64,000 nt of DNA. Source: CAYUHK01 sp964475165 (GTDB lineage: Bacteria > Verrucomicrobiota > Kiritimatiellia > JAAZAB01). The DNA lies in the NCBI GenBank assembly GCA_964475165.1, contig CAYYVN010000003.1:1-64000 (forward strand), given 5' to 3'. Positions 53,241 through 61,571 of this stretch are shown here, in pieces. The notes under the pieces are model-generated. The model searched no databases and was not told where the DNA came from. It saw only the letters and a list, made by a program, of their open reading frames with translations. Position numbers and translations under genes: made by a program. The first letter of the stretch is position 1, and each line of letters starts with the position of its first letter.

Positions 53241-55097
53241 TTAAAAGACGGCGCGCACGCCCCCCATCACGCTGGCACCCGGCATGGGATAGCCATCCAA
53301 CTGCTGGTATTTTTTGTCGAGGATATTATCAGCGCGGCAATAGATCTCCACGCCCTCACAGAGCCTCTGTGCGGCATAGGCGCCCAGAGTCAGATACCCA
53401 CCCAATTCCCGCGTGTTGGCGCGGTCAGCGTAAACGGCGTCGGTATAGTCGGCATTGAGGCCCAGTTTCAATCCCCAGGCGCTCTGATAGCCCAGCCGGC
53501 CACCCAATTTATGTTGCGGCCGATAAGAGAGCGTCTGGCCATCATACTCGCCGCTGGTATCCTGCGCATCCAAGAAAGTATAATGGAAGGCAGCCGAAAC
53601 CTCGCGCGTAAGCTGCGCATCTATTTCCACTTCCACCCCGCGCAGCAATGCATCGTCCACATTTTGAGCCTGATAGAGGCCCTGGCCGTTATCAAACCAG
53701 CTAATCATGTTCTTCATATGGCTCTGAAACACGGCCGCCTGCAACTGGCCACGGTCGCCCAGAGCCTGTTGAATGCCGGCGTCATAGCTGAAGGACTCTT
53801 CCGGATCCAAATCCCGGTTGCCGAGAGTGTAGTCGTCGCGCCAATAAAGCTCATTGACGGTGGGAGCTCTGAACCCGCGGCTCACCGAGGCCTTGAGGCC
53901 TGTGCCGGGCCAGAGCTTATAAAGAGCGCTCAGTTTCGGGCTCAATTCGGCGCCCCAGGATGACTGCACATCGCAGCGCAGACCCGGCGTGGCCGTCAGT
54001 TTTTCCAGAATGGATATTTCATCCTGCAGGAAGCCGGCCCCAGTCCAGAGCTGGCGCGCGCCATCGATACGCGAGGCGCCCTGCGCATCCTTGATAGTCA
54101 CACGATCATATTCCAGATAGAGACCTCCCAGGAGCAGCTGACGCTCACCCAGCGGCAAGGTTTGTTGAATATCCAAACCCGCTTTCTGGTTATGAGTGCT
54201 GTCGTCTGTCCACATAGCCGGATCCTTATAATCCAGCCAATCCTGGTTCAGAAACGCCTTGCTGGTGAGCCAGGTGTTGGTTTCGAACTCATACTGATGA
54301 GTCAAATCCACCCAGGCTTGGCGGTTATATTGTTTGGCCTCGGGACTAGTCCAGCTGGTGGACCCGGGCACGCCGCTGCGCTGCTGTGAAAAGCCGGCAT
54401 TCAAGATCAAGCGCGAGGCCAGCGAGATATCATAATCCAGCTTAGCGGTGAGATGATATCCTTCGCAGGCGCTGTTGTCGCGCCAGCCATCGGAGGCATT
54501 ATGACTGGCTGTGATCAAGTAGCCCAGATCGCCGATGGTCGCGCCATTCTGCAATTGCAGCAAGCGCGTGTTTTTTGTGCCGTAAGCGGCTGAGGCTTCG
54601 GTCTGCAAGTGCGGCGGCGGATCCTTGGAGACGATATTGACCACTCCGGCCATAGCGCCCGAACCATAGAGCACCGAGCCAGGCCCGCGGATCACCTCGA
54701 TTCTTTCGACCTGATCAGCTGGTAAGAGCGCAAGATCAACCATGCCCAGCGAGGGCGGATGGGCCGGCCGGCCGTCCAGCAGCACCAGCACCTGCGACGC
54801 GCTGGAACCGCGCAGGGCCACGCCGCTTTCCGCGCCCATCGCGCCATAAGACTTGACCCGCGCATCGGCCACCTGCTCCAAAACCGCGCCGACATTCTGG
54901 GCGTTCAGTTCCGCGATCCTGGCGCGCGGAATAACGGCCACACTGACCCCCACCTCGCGGGTGGACTTGGGCATGCGCGCCGCCGAAACCACTATCTCAT
55001 CCGGCTGCGCCGGCGTTGCTTCCACGGCATCGGCCGCGGCGGCCGCGCCAGCCACCAGCCCTAATCCCAGCCACATACCTACGATCGCCCGTGTCAT
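53241..55097 (-). CDS. btuB: TonB-dependent receptor, BtuB-like (cobalamin)
   Basis: This 618-residue outer-membrane receptor has a signal peptide (VGMWLGLGLVAGAAAAADA), a TonB box (DEIVVSAAR near residue 33) and a plug domain (LRGSSASQVLVLLDGRPAHPP ... DQVERIEVIRGPGSVLYGSGAMAGVVNIVSK). A 22-strand barrel ends in VMGGVRAVF with a C-terminal Phe. The cobalamin riboswitch directly upstream makes vitamin B12 or a corrinoid the likely ligand. AAGGAGGGG lies about 8 nt before the ATG. Confidence 0.92.
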   Translation of the reverse strand: MTRAIVGMWLGLGLVAGAAAAADAVEATPAQPDEIVVSAARMPKSTREVGVSVAVIPRARIAELNAQNVGAVLEQVADARVKSYGAMGAESGVALRGSSASQVLVLLDGRPAHPPSLGMVDLALLPADQVERIEVIRGPGSVLYGSGAMAGVVNIVSKDPPPHLQTEASAAYGTKNTRLLQLQNGATIGDLGYLITASHNASDGWRDNSACEGYHLTAKLDYDISLASRLILNAGFSQQRSGVPGSTSWTSPEAKQYNRQAWVDLTHQYEFETNTWLTSKAFLNQDWLDYKDPAMWTDDSTHNQKAGLDIQQTLPLGERQLLLGGLYLEYDRVTIKDAQGASRIDGARQLWTGAGFLQDEISILEKLTATPGLRCDVQSSWGAELSPKLSALYKLWPGTGLKASVSRGFRAPTVNELYWRDDYTLGNRDLDPEESFSYDAGIQQALGDRGQLQAAVFQSHMKNMISWFDNGQGLYQAQNVDDALLRGVEVEIDAQLTREVSAAFHYTFLDAQDTSGEYDGQTLSYRPQHKLGGRLGYQSAWGLKLGLNADYTDAVYADRANTRELGGYLTLGAYAAQRLCEGVEIYCRADNILDKKYQQLDGYPMPGASVMGGVRAVF

Positions 55098-55193
55098 AGA
55101 CTCGCCCCTCCTTTTTCCTGCCGGTTATTGACTCGGTATCCCCAACAACATTCCAAGCGTAGCGCGGAAAATAACCGACAGGCGGCTGGAAAC

Positions 55194-55232
55194 AAAAAAG
55201 CCTCCAGACTCCCGCCGCAGGAAATCTGAAGG
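55194..55232 (-). terminator. Intrinsic terminator of the cobalamin riboswitch
   Basis: Minus strand CCTTCAGA...TCTGGAGG (8 bp with one G-T pair), then C and six T. It lies between the aptamer and btuB, so it is the likely expression platform. Confidence 0.6.
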
Positions 55233-55254
55233 CAATCAAGGCTGGCCCTCATCC

Positions 55255-55455
55255 TCTTCACCTGCGGAAGAGTAAAAACACCTCAGGGTATTTTCGCGAT
55301 GAGCATGCAAGGTAACGTCTTCTGGCTTCCGGCTTCCAACCTACTTTTCCGGCCTTCCCCTTCGCCTCAGCTCCAGGTGACCTGTGGAATTTCGTATCCG
55401 GTTACAGCGGCGCAACCGCGTCTGTTTTTCACAGACTTCCGTTCGCCCAGCATGC
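55255..55455 (-). promoter_or_regulatory. Cobalamin (B12) riboswitch
   Basis: On the minus strand the conserved core elements appear in the right order. GCGGTTGCGCCGCTGTAACC (near 55400-55420) corresponds to the GCGG..CC.CTGTAA..GG core, and GAAGCCAGAAGAC (55329-55317) matches the B12 box (AAGCCAGgAGAC). The closing stem region is near ACCTGCGGAAGAG-like sequence at 55258-55272. It precedes a btuB-like gene with a terminator in between, indicating repression of the receptor when cobalamin is abundant. A GATAAT at 55461-55456 may be the promoter -10. Ends are approximate. Confidence 0.88.
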
Positions 55456-55560
55456 ATTATCAGACTCAAAAGAACGATGGCAGAAAGTCTCTCATGAGAC
55501 TACCCCACCCGTCAACTAAAAAATACAGCGCGGATCAAGCTCCGCGAGAGGAATCTGAAT

Positions 55561-55586
55561 CGCCAAGGCGCCAAGAACGCCAAGGG
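55561..55586. repeat. CGCCAAG short tandem repeat
   Basis: Three CGCCAAG units begin at 55561, 55569 and 55578 (spacing 8 and 9). Similar CGCCAAGG-type runs are widespread intergenic repeats in many environmental genomes. No gene is visible from 55462 to 55686. Confidence 0.55.
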
Positions 55587-55589
55587 GGA

Positions 55590-55618
55590 TTTAGCCGGCG
55601 GGGTAAACGCCGGCTAAA
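55590..55618. repeat. Perfect 11-bp inverted repeat
   Basis: TTTAGCCGGCG and its exact complement CGCCGGCTAAA are separated by 7 nt, directly after the CGCCAAG repeat. There is no T-run in either direction, so it is not a clear terminator. It lies downstream of the DUF1080 gene, whose stop is at 55687. Confidence 0.55.
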
Positions 55619-55686
55619 CCTTGGTTTAATTTGTGCTCGCGGCGGCTTGAGCGCGGCGGGCGGTGCAGATTAACCCGCCCGGCCCG

Positions 55687-56412
55687 TTACAGCTCTCTGA
55701 GCCAGATATTGCGATAGCGGACGGGATTACCGTGATCCTGCAGGGTGATGGGGCCGCGCGCGGGATGCGGCTCGAACATCGGGGCCTGGCGGTGTTGGGT
55801 GGGACCCATCAAATCGCGAGCGTGATGCACAACCACGCCATTATGCAGCACTGTGATGCGCGGCGGCAGCGTGCAGGTATCTCCGTGGAAATGGGGGCAC
55901 TGCCAGATAATATCATAGATATGCCAGTCACCGGGTTTGCAGCAGGCATTGACCAGCGGCGGAAACTGACCGTAGAGGGCAGCGGTGGTGCCATCGGGAT
56001 AGGTTGGATTCTCCCAGCAATCGAGCACCTGCACCTCATAGCGGCCCATCAAGAATACGCCGGAATTGCCGCGCCCCTGGCCCTCGCCTTTGATCACAGT
56101 GGGGGCCGACCACTCCACATGCAACTGGATATCCCCAAAATGACGCTTGGTGCGGATATCGCCGGTGCCGCCGACCACTTCCATGGCCTGGCCTTCGACG
56201 AGCTTCCAGCCGACGGGACTTCCATCGCGCATGCTTTCCCATTCATCCAGTTTGGAGCCATCGAAGAGGATGATGGCATCCGAGGGCGGCTTGACCGCCG
56301 GCCGCTCCGAAAGATCGCCCGGCATCACCACGCGAGGTTGAGGGCGCTTGCCGTCGTGCACATGCCAGCGAGTTCCGGGAACGAGCGGGGTATCTTGATA
56401 GCCGAGCGTCAT
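55687..56412 (-). CDS. DUF1080 / 3-keto-disaccharide hydrolase-like protein
   Basis: This 241-residue protein has a LamG/concanavalin-like DUF1080 domain. Visible features are AIILFDGSKLDEWESM, GWKLVEGQAMEVVGGTGDIRTKRHFGDIQLHVEWSAP, GNSGVFLMGRYEVQVLD and a C-terminal GPITLQDHGNPVRYRNIWLREL. Some family members hydrolyse 3-keto-glucosides, but most are uncharacterised. They are expanded in Planctomycetes/Verrucomicrobia. There is no obvious signal peptide on the chosen start. GGAGAAG lies 6 nt before the ATG. Confidence 0.88.
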   Translation of the reverse strand: MTLGYQDTPLVPGTRWHVHDGKRPQPRVVMPGDLSERPAVKPPSDAIILFDGSKLDEWESMRDGSPVGWKLVEGQAMEVVGGTGDIRTKRHFGDIQLHVEWSAPTVIKGEGQGRGNSGVFLMGRYEVQVLDCWENPTYPDGTTAALYGQFPPLVNACCKPGDWHIYDIIWQCPHFHGDTCTLPPRITVLHNGVVVHHARDLMGPTQHRQAPMFEPHPARGPITLQDHGNPVRYRNIWLREL

Positions 56413-56461
56413 GATAACTTCTCCTATAAAAGGATGTTATTAATGAATCTTGATGGGGCGC

Positions 56462-56489
56462 AGTATGCCAAGCCGAGGCAGAGAGTCAA
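56462..56489 (-). promoter_or_regulatory. Promoter of the DUF1080 gene
   Basis: Minus strand TTGACT (56489-56484), a 16-nt spacer and CATACT (56467-56462), leaving a leader of about 45 nt. Confidence 0.45.
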
Positions 56490-56577
56490 GATCATTTATG
56501 GACCAAGCCTGACCTGATCTATTTTTGTTTGCTTTTATATGGACTGGTGTAGAATGGGGCGCACCAAGGGAGCAACC

Positions 56578-57312
56578 ATGCAGAGCGACTTAAAGGGCAT
56601 TATCCTGGCCGGCGGCACTGGGTCGCGGCTCTTGCCGCTGACCAAGGTCACCAACAAGCATCTGCTGCCAGTGGGGCAGCGGCCGATGATCTATTATCCG
56701 ATTGCCAAGCTGACCGGCGCCGGGATCAAGGAGATCCTCATCGTCACCGGCACCGATCATATGGGCGAGATGGTGAACCTGCTGGGCTCGGGCAAGGATT
56801 TCCAGTGCCGCTTCACCTATAAGGTGCAGGACGAAGCCGGCGGCATCGCCCAGGCCTTGAGCTTGGCGGAGAATTTCTGTCATGGCCAGACGATGGCGGT
56901 GATCCTGGGCGATAACATCTTTGAGGACCCTCTGAAGCCCTATGCTGATGCCTTCCGCGCGCAGGGGCGCGGCGCGCGTATCCTGGGCAAGGAGGTTCCT
57001 GATCCGGAGCGTTTCGGCGTGGCCGAGGTGGCCGGGGGCCGCGTGATTTCCATCGAGGAAAAGCCGCGGCGGCCCAAGTCGCGGATTGCCGTCACCGGCG
57101 TTTATTTTTATGACGAACGGGTTTTCGACTTCATCCGCTCCTGTCAACCCAGCGGGCGCGGTGAACTGGAAATTACCGATGTCAACAACGCCTATATGCG
57201 CCTGGGCGAGCTGCAACTTGATATGATGCAGGGCTGGTGGAGCGATGCCGGCACCTTCAGCTCATTGGCGCATGTCAATCAACTGGTGGCCGAGCGGCCG
57301 CCGCTGGCCTGA
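56578..57312 (+). CDS. rfbA: Glucose-1-phosphate thymidylyltransferase (RmlA-type)
   Basis: This 244-residue nucleotidyltransferase makes dTDP-glucose from glucose-1-phosphate and dTTP, the first step to dTDP-rhamnose. Motifs are GIILAGGTGSRLLPLTKVTNKHLLPVG, the metal-site VILGDNIFED and VISIEEKPRRPKSRIAVTGVYFYD. It is short (standard RmlA is about 290) and ends soon after WWSDAGTFSSL, a form seen in many environmental genomes. GGGAG lies 7 nt before the ATG. It is followed by rfbD 37 bp later. Confidence 0.9.
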   Translation: MQSDLKGIILAGGTGSRLLPLTKVTNKHLLPVGQRPMIYYPIAKLTGAGIKEILIVTGTDHMGEMVNLLGSGKDFQCRFTYKVQDEAGGIAQALSLAENFCHGQTMAVILGDNIFEDPLKPYADAFRAQGRGARILGKEVPDPERFGVAEVAGGRVISIEEKPRRPKSRIAVTGVYFYDERVFDFIRSCQPSGRGELEITDVNNAYMRLGELQLDMMQGWWSDAGTFSSLAHVNQLVAERPPLA

Positions 57313-57349
57313 ATCCCGGCTATCCGGGCCGAGGCCACCAGTCAGAACT

Positions 57350-58189
57350 ATGTCGGATAGGATTTCCATTCTAGGCGGGCGGGGCATGTTGGGGGCGGAT
57401 TTGGCTGGGCACCTGCGTTGCCGTGGCCTGAGCGTGCGAACCTGGGACCTGCCCGAGTGGGACATCACCCGGCCAGATCATTTAGCGCGCGCCCTGGAAG
57501 ATGCCACGGCGGTGGTCAACTGTGCGGCCTTCACGCGGGTGGATCAAGCCGAGGCTGAGCCGGATTTGGCCATGGCGGTCAATGCGGAAGCGGTGGGGCA
57601 ACTGGGCCAGCTGGCGCTGGCCAAGGGCCTCTTCGTGGTGCATATTTCCACTGATTTTGTCTTCGATGGCCGCGGCCGGAACCCCTATCGGGAAACAGAT
57701 GCGCCGGCGCCCTTGAGCGTCTATGGACTTTCCAAGCACAGGGGAGAACTGGCTCTGCAGGAGAGCGGATGCGCCCATGCCATTTTACGCGTGGAATGGA
57801 GCTACGGCCGCCAGGGCGCGAATTTCATCAGCAAATTTCTGGACAAAGCGCGGGGTGCTGGCGAGCTCAAGGTGGTTGATGATCAATTCGGCGCGCCCAC
57901 CTGGACGGCCGATAGCGCCCGGGCCATTCGCCTGCTGCTGGAGGGGCGCCACACGGGCCTCTATCATTTTGCCAATGCCGGTTATGCCTCACGCTATGAG
58001 GTGGCGACTTTCATTGCTCAACGCTTGCGCTTGCGCAATAAAATCCTGCCCTGCCGCAGCGCCGAGTTCCCCTTGCCGGCGGCGCGGCCGGCCAACTCCC
58101 GCTTCGACACCACCAAAATCCAGTCCCTCCTGGAGCGGCCCATCCGCGCCTGGCAGACGGCCCTGGCCGAATATCTGGCCTTGCTCTAG
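57350..58189 (+). CDS. rfbD: dTDP-4-dehydrorhamnose reductase
   Basis: This 279-residue SDR enzyme catalyses the last step of dTDP-L-rhamnose synthesis. Visible features are ILGGRGMLGADL (NAD(P) motif), VVNCAAFTRVDQAE, ISTDFVFDGRGRNPYRETD, the catalytic YGLSKHRGE (YxxxK) and GAPTWTADSARAI. The start at 57350 removes a 35-codon extension that overlaps rfbA. No rfbC (3,5-epimerase) is present in the window. rfbB is 3.4 kb away on the same strand. Confidence 0.93.
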   Translation: MSDRISILGGRGMLGADLAGHLRCRGLSVRTWDLPEWDITRPDHLARALEDATAVVNCAAFTRVDQAEAEPDLAMAVNAEAVGQLGQLALAKGLFVVHISTDFVFDGRGRNPYRETDAPAPLSVYGLSKHRGELALQESGCAHAILRVEWSYGRQGANFISKFLDKARGAGELKVVDDQFGAPTWTADSARAIRLLLEGRHTGLYHFANAGYASRYEVATFIAQRLRLRNKILPCRSAEFPLPAARPANSRFDTTKIQSLLERPIRAWQTALAEYLALL

Positions 58190-58197
58190 GGCGACGC

Positions 58198-59136
58198 TCA
58201 GCGCCGCTTATCCCAGTGATAGCTATGCAGGCTGAGTTTTTTCAGCAGACGGCGCGGCAAGCGCCGGGCGCAATGTCCGGCGAGGGTGCCGGCAGTTTTA
58301 GCGAGCGTATAGAGGATATAATAAGGGAAATAGCGCGGATAACGCCGCCAGATAAAGGCCAGCTCCTGGCGGAGATAGCGCCAGCCCATAGCGACGCTGG
58401 TCCACAGATTGTGTCGTGGAAAAATAACGGTCAAGGAATAGACACTATCGAAATAGCGGCGGAAAGCGATTTTTAACGAATAGCGATGAGAATGCAAGAC
58501 CACCGAGCGCGGTTCATAGACCACCGCATAGCCGGCTTCGATCAGGGTCTTAGCCATTAACTGATCCTCACTCATGATCAGGGTTTCATCGAAGGGATAG
58601 CGCTGCAGCAGCTCGCGCCGAATGGCCGCGCTGACATTCGAAAAAAACACATCCGGCAAGGCCAGTTCCGCGGCGCTTTTTTTGACGCGGCGCGCGGGTT
58701 TATCCGCCGGGAAATGATAATTGAGGAAAAACTCTTCCGTGGGCGGGGCGCCCGGCCGCGGCACTTGGCGGGAATAGACCGCCGCGACCTGCGGATCAGC
58801 CAGGGCCGCCAGCAGAGCCGCCAACCAATTATCATCCTGCGGCAGCGCATCCTGACTGAGGAGGACGATGATCTCCCCTTCCGCCTCGCGCGTGCCCAGA
58901 TTGCGGGCGGCGCCGTGTGAAAAATGGGCAATGGGCACAATGCGCACCTGGGGATGGGCGCGGCCGATACTGCGCGTACGATCGGTGGAAAGGGAATCCA
59001 CCAGAATGATTTCCTGCGGCGGGCACGGCTTTTGGTTCGCCAGCGCTTCCAGCAAGGCCGGCAGATAGGCGGCGGCATTCAAGACGGGAATAACCACGGA
59101 TACTTGCGGGCGGCCAGATTGGCGGGGCAAATTCAT
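58198..59136 (-). CDS. Glycosyltransferase family 2 (rhamnosyltransferase-like)
   Basis: This 312-residue GT-A enzyme has VSVVIPVLNAAAYLPALLEAL at the N-terminus and VDSLSTDRTRSIGRAH, with an acidic motif in VLLSQDALPQDDNWLA (QDA in place of the usual DxD). EDQLMAKTLIEAGY and a basic tail follow. The form resembles O-antigen rhamnosyltransferases, consistent with the adjacent dTDP-rhamnose genes. It ends 8 bp from the convergent rfbD stop. Donor sugar is inferred. Confidence 0.85.
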   Translation of the reverse strand: MNLPRQSGRPQVSVVIPVLNAAAYLPALLEALANQKPCPPQEIILVDSLSTDRTRSIGRAHPQVRIVPIAHFSHGAARNLGTREAEGEIIVLLSQDALPQDDNWLAALLAALADPQVAAVYSRQVPRPGAPPTEEFFLNYHFPADKPARRVKKSAAELALPDVFFSNVSAAIRRELLQRYPFDETLIMSEDQLMAKTLIEAGYAVVYEPRSVVLHSHRYSLKIAFRRYFDSVYSLTVIFPRHNLWTSVAMGWRYLRQELAFIWRRYPRYFPYYILYTLAKTAGTLAGHCARRLPRRLLKKLSLHSYHWDKRR

Positions 59137-59235
59137 GGTGTAAAAAACTAACTCAGCTCAGCTATAAGCTACGCAACGGGCGCTCCCCTCGCTAACATCA
59201 GCCTGGGCGATGCGGTTTGCTTCTCCGGCCGAGGA

Positions 59236-60459
59236 TCAGGTATCCAGGATACCCGTCTCCTGCGCCGCCGGTGGCAATTGATCCAGATGCCGCGGCAAAG
59301 CCATGATGCTGAATAAGAAAGATGCCGCGCCGATCTGCACGCCATTGATCAGGCAGAGAATGGCAAAAAACAGCAGGCGCTGCTGATCCAAGGCGCCGAA
59401 CCCACTGATGAACCATTCAATAATGATTTTGAGCGTGATGATCAAGCCCAACAAAATAGCCACACCCGAGACCAAGGCGGCTTTATCGAAGGTGAACCAG
59501 CGATAAAAGCGCGCCACAACCGGATCCTCTTGCAAGCCCGAAAGATGCCCATAAGCCTTGGCCAGCATGCCGATGGTCATGACCTGGAGGCTGACGATAT
59601 TAAGGATGCCACCGATCAACATGCAGTGAATATCCACGATACGCTGATTGATCATAATCGGTCCGAAAGCCAGCGGCAGACTGATGGCCAAGCCCACCAA
59701 CCAGAAAATAAGGCCGGGGATCAGCAGCAGCAAGGTGGGGCTGTGCAGGATCATGAAGCGTAAATGCCGCCAGCCGTCGCGGAACGAACGCAGTTTGGAA
59801 TCGCCCAGACGCGGATGATAGACGATATCGCGTTCAGCGATACGCAGGTGGCAACGAATGGCGCGCACGACCATTTCGCTGGCAAACTCCATGCCGGTAG
59901 TCACGCAGCGCAACTGCTGATAGGCGGAACGGGTCAGGGCGCGCAACCCGCAGTGAGCGTCGCGCACGGCCCGGCTCCGAAACATGACCCGCAACATAAA
60001 GCTCAAAACGGGATTGCCGATGTAACGATGCAGCGCGGGCATGGCGCCAGGCTGAATGCTTTTCATGCGGTTGCCGATGACAAAATCGGCCTGGCCATCC
60101 AGGATGGGCTGCACCAGTTCATCCAGGGCGGTGAAGTCATAGGTTAGATCGCCATCGCCCATAACCATGATGGCGTAGCGCGCATTATCGAAGCCTTTGC
60201 GCAGAGCGGCGCCATAGCCCCGTTTGGTCTCGCTTAAAACGCGCGCGCCGTGTTCGGCGGCGATGTGGGCCGAATGATCGGTGGACCCGTTATCGACCAC
60301 GATGATTTCTGAGGCGTCAACCCGTCCGGGATTACGCTCGGCCAGGCGCTCGATGCCACGGCGGATATTCTCAATAACTTGCCCGATGGAAGCTTCCTCG
60401 TTCAAGCACGGAATAATCACGGAAATGCCTGGTGCTGCTGATAGGGATGTATGGGACAC
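59236..60459 (-). CDS. Membrane-anchored glycosyltransferase family 2 (DPM1/ArnC-like)
   Basis: This 407-residue protein has a GT2 catalytic domain (residues about 12-240) with ISVIIPCLNEEASIGQVIENI, IIVVDNGSTDHSA and the metal-site VMGDGDLTYDF. Four C-terminal TM segments follow (LLLLIPGLIFWLVGLAISLPL onward). It probably makes or transfers a polyprenyl-phosphate sugar at the membrane. The GTG at 60459 was chosen because AAGGAGG lies 7 nt upstream; an ATG at 60486 lacks such a site. It shares an operon with the exported protein gene upstream. Confidence 0.88.
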   Translation of the reverse strand: MSHTSLSAAPGISVIIPCLNEEASIGQVIENIRRGIERLAERNPGRVDASEIIVVDNGSTDHSAHIAAEHGARVLSETKRGYGAALRKGFDNARYAIMVMGDGDLTYDFTALDELVQPILDGQADFVIGNRMKSIQPGAMPALHRYIGNPVLSFMLRVMFRSRAVRDAHCGLRALTRSAYQQLRCVTTGMEFASEMVVRAIRCHLRIAERDIVYHPRLGDSKLRSFRDGWRHLRFMILHSPTLLLLIPGLIFWLVGLAISLPLAFGPIMINQRIVDIHCMLIGGILNIVSLQVMTIGMLAKAYGHLSGLQEDPVVARFYRWFTFDKAALVSGVAILLGLIITLKIIIEWFISGFGALDQQRLLFFAILCLINGVQIGAASFLFSIMALPRHLDQLPPAAQETGILDT

Positions 60460-60492
60460 TTTCCTGCCTCCTTCAAAAAAATCCACTGGCGC

Positions 60493-61392
60493 CTATTCCA
60501 CCAGTTCCTCCATGGCTTCCCCCTCCAGCTCGAATAAGGGGACCATCGCCGGCAAACCCTCCTGAGCCGGATCAAGCGACCAAAAGCCTTCCATAACCCC
60601 CTCGGAACCGCTGGGCGATTCTTCCGCAGCCAGCGGCTGGAAGGGCGGGAAAGTCGGACCATCGGTGCCGGTGCTCGTCAGCCATCCACTGGAGACAGCC
60701 TCTGGCCCGGCAGGTTGGAGGGGTTGGAAGGCCTGGATACCGCCGGTCAAGCCGGGCGGTATATTGGTGGAGGCCTGCATGAGGCCTTCCATGGCTTGAG
60801 ATTGAAAGGGGATGGGAGCATTGGTGCCCAGGGGCCGGAAGGGCGAAAACCTTTTTCTTTTCAGATCCGAAAAGAGCGGCTTGGGAGGTCCCGCGGGCCG
60901 CTCCGCGGCGGGCGCGGCACTGGGTAGCGGCGGCGGCTGGGTCGGGGTCAGCATGGCGGTCATGGGGGCGCCGGGCGCGGCGCCCTCCAGCGCCTTATGG
61001 GGCCGCAGCGTGAAGACAGCCGTCAGCATGCCCTTCTGTAAGACAGCCTCTTCCTCGTCATAATTGACGGATATCAGGGAGTAGCCCTCGTTGGTTTCGC
61101 CCACTCCCAGATAAAAGGTCTTATTGCTTTGCTTATCCAGAAAACCGACGCGCAATTGATTATGGCCATCATCAATAATGGCGCGCATTTCCAGATCTTG
61201 AGAGAGGGAAGCGGCCGATAGATCCGCGGCCAGAGCATTTTCGGTGGCGGCAACTTCCCCGAAAGGCTGCCGCTCAATAATCTGGCGGTAGCGCTCGAAA
61301 TCCAGCTCGGCATTGGAAATGGCCGCGGCGTTCAAGGCGCTCCAGCAGATGAGGCCGAGCACGAACCCGCATACCTGGAATGGCTGCTGCAT
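60493..61392 (-). CDS. Exported proline-rich protein of unknown function
   Basis: This 299-residue protein has a signal peptide (VCGFVLGLICWSALNAAA) and a small beta-rich domain at about 45-125. That domain (LEMRAIIDDGHNQLRVGFLDKQSNKTFYLGVGE ... ISVNYDEEEAVLQKG) loosely recalls PilP/GspC-type periplasmic domains. A low-complexity tail rich in Pro, Gly and Glu and ending in ELEGEAMEELVE follows. I do not recognise the family. A clear promoter lies upstream, and the GT2 gene follows 33 bp after its stop. Confidence 0.75.
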   Translation of the reverse strand: MQQPFQVCGFVLGLICWSALNAAAISNAELDFERYRQIIERQPFGEVAATENALAADLSAASLSQDLEMRAIIDDGHNQLRVGFLDKQSNKTFYLGVGETNEGYSLISVNYDEEEAVLQKGMLTAVFTLRPHKALEGAAPGAPMTAMLTPTQPPPLPSAAPAAERPAGPPKPLFSDLKRKRFSPFRPLGTNAPIPFQSQAMEGLMQASTNIPPGLTGGIQAFQPLQPAGPEAVSSGWLTSTGTDGPTFPPFQPLAAEESPSGSEGVMEGFWSLDPAQEGLPAMVPLFELEGEAMEELVE

Positions 61393-61449
61393 ATGACCCT
61401 TTCGGTTTTTAGGCGCTGGCTTTAATTCTCTTGGAAATTAAGCCTGATT

Positions 61450-61477
61450 ATCATAACATAATCCCGCTTTTTGGCAA
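61450..61477 (-). promoter_or_regulatory. Promoter of the exported protein / GT2 operon
   Basis: Minus strand TTGCCA (61477-61472), a 16-nt spacer and TATGAT (61455-61450), about 58 nt before the ATG. Confidence 0.6.
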
Positions 61478-61494
61478 TGATGGTAATTTACCGC

Positions 61495-61522
61495 GCCGGC
61501 CGGCGGCCGGCGGCGGCCGGCG
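61495..61522. repeat. GC-only CCGGC/GGC-rich tract upstream of rfbB
   Basis: A 28-nt run made only of G and C with repeated GGCCGGC units that can pair with themselves. It lies 50 bp before rfbB, between divergent transcription units. Possibly a strong RNA hairpin. Confidence 0.4.
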
Positions 61523-61571
61523 AGCGCGGGCCAGGCTCAGGGGCGGCGGGTGGCAAGGTGGAGACTCAGCT

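Noticed and set aside
55561..55618. CRISPR-like or terminator reading of the CGCCAAG repeat and hairpin
   Set aside because: Units are 7-9 bp without spacers, so it is not a CRISPR array. The hairpin has no T-run on either strand, so an intrinsic terminator is not supported.
55663..56517. Plus-strand open frame of 284 codons opposite the DUF1080 gene
   Set aside because: The minus-strand DUF1080 reading matches a known family throughout, with promoter and Shine-Dalgarno. The opposite frame has none.
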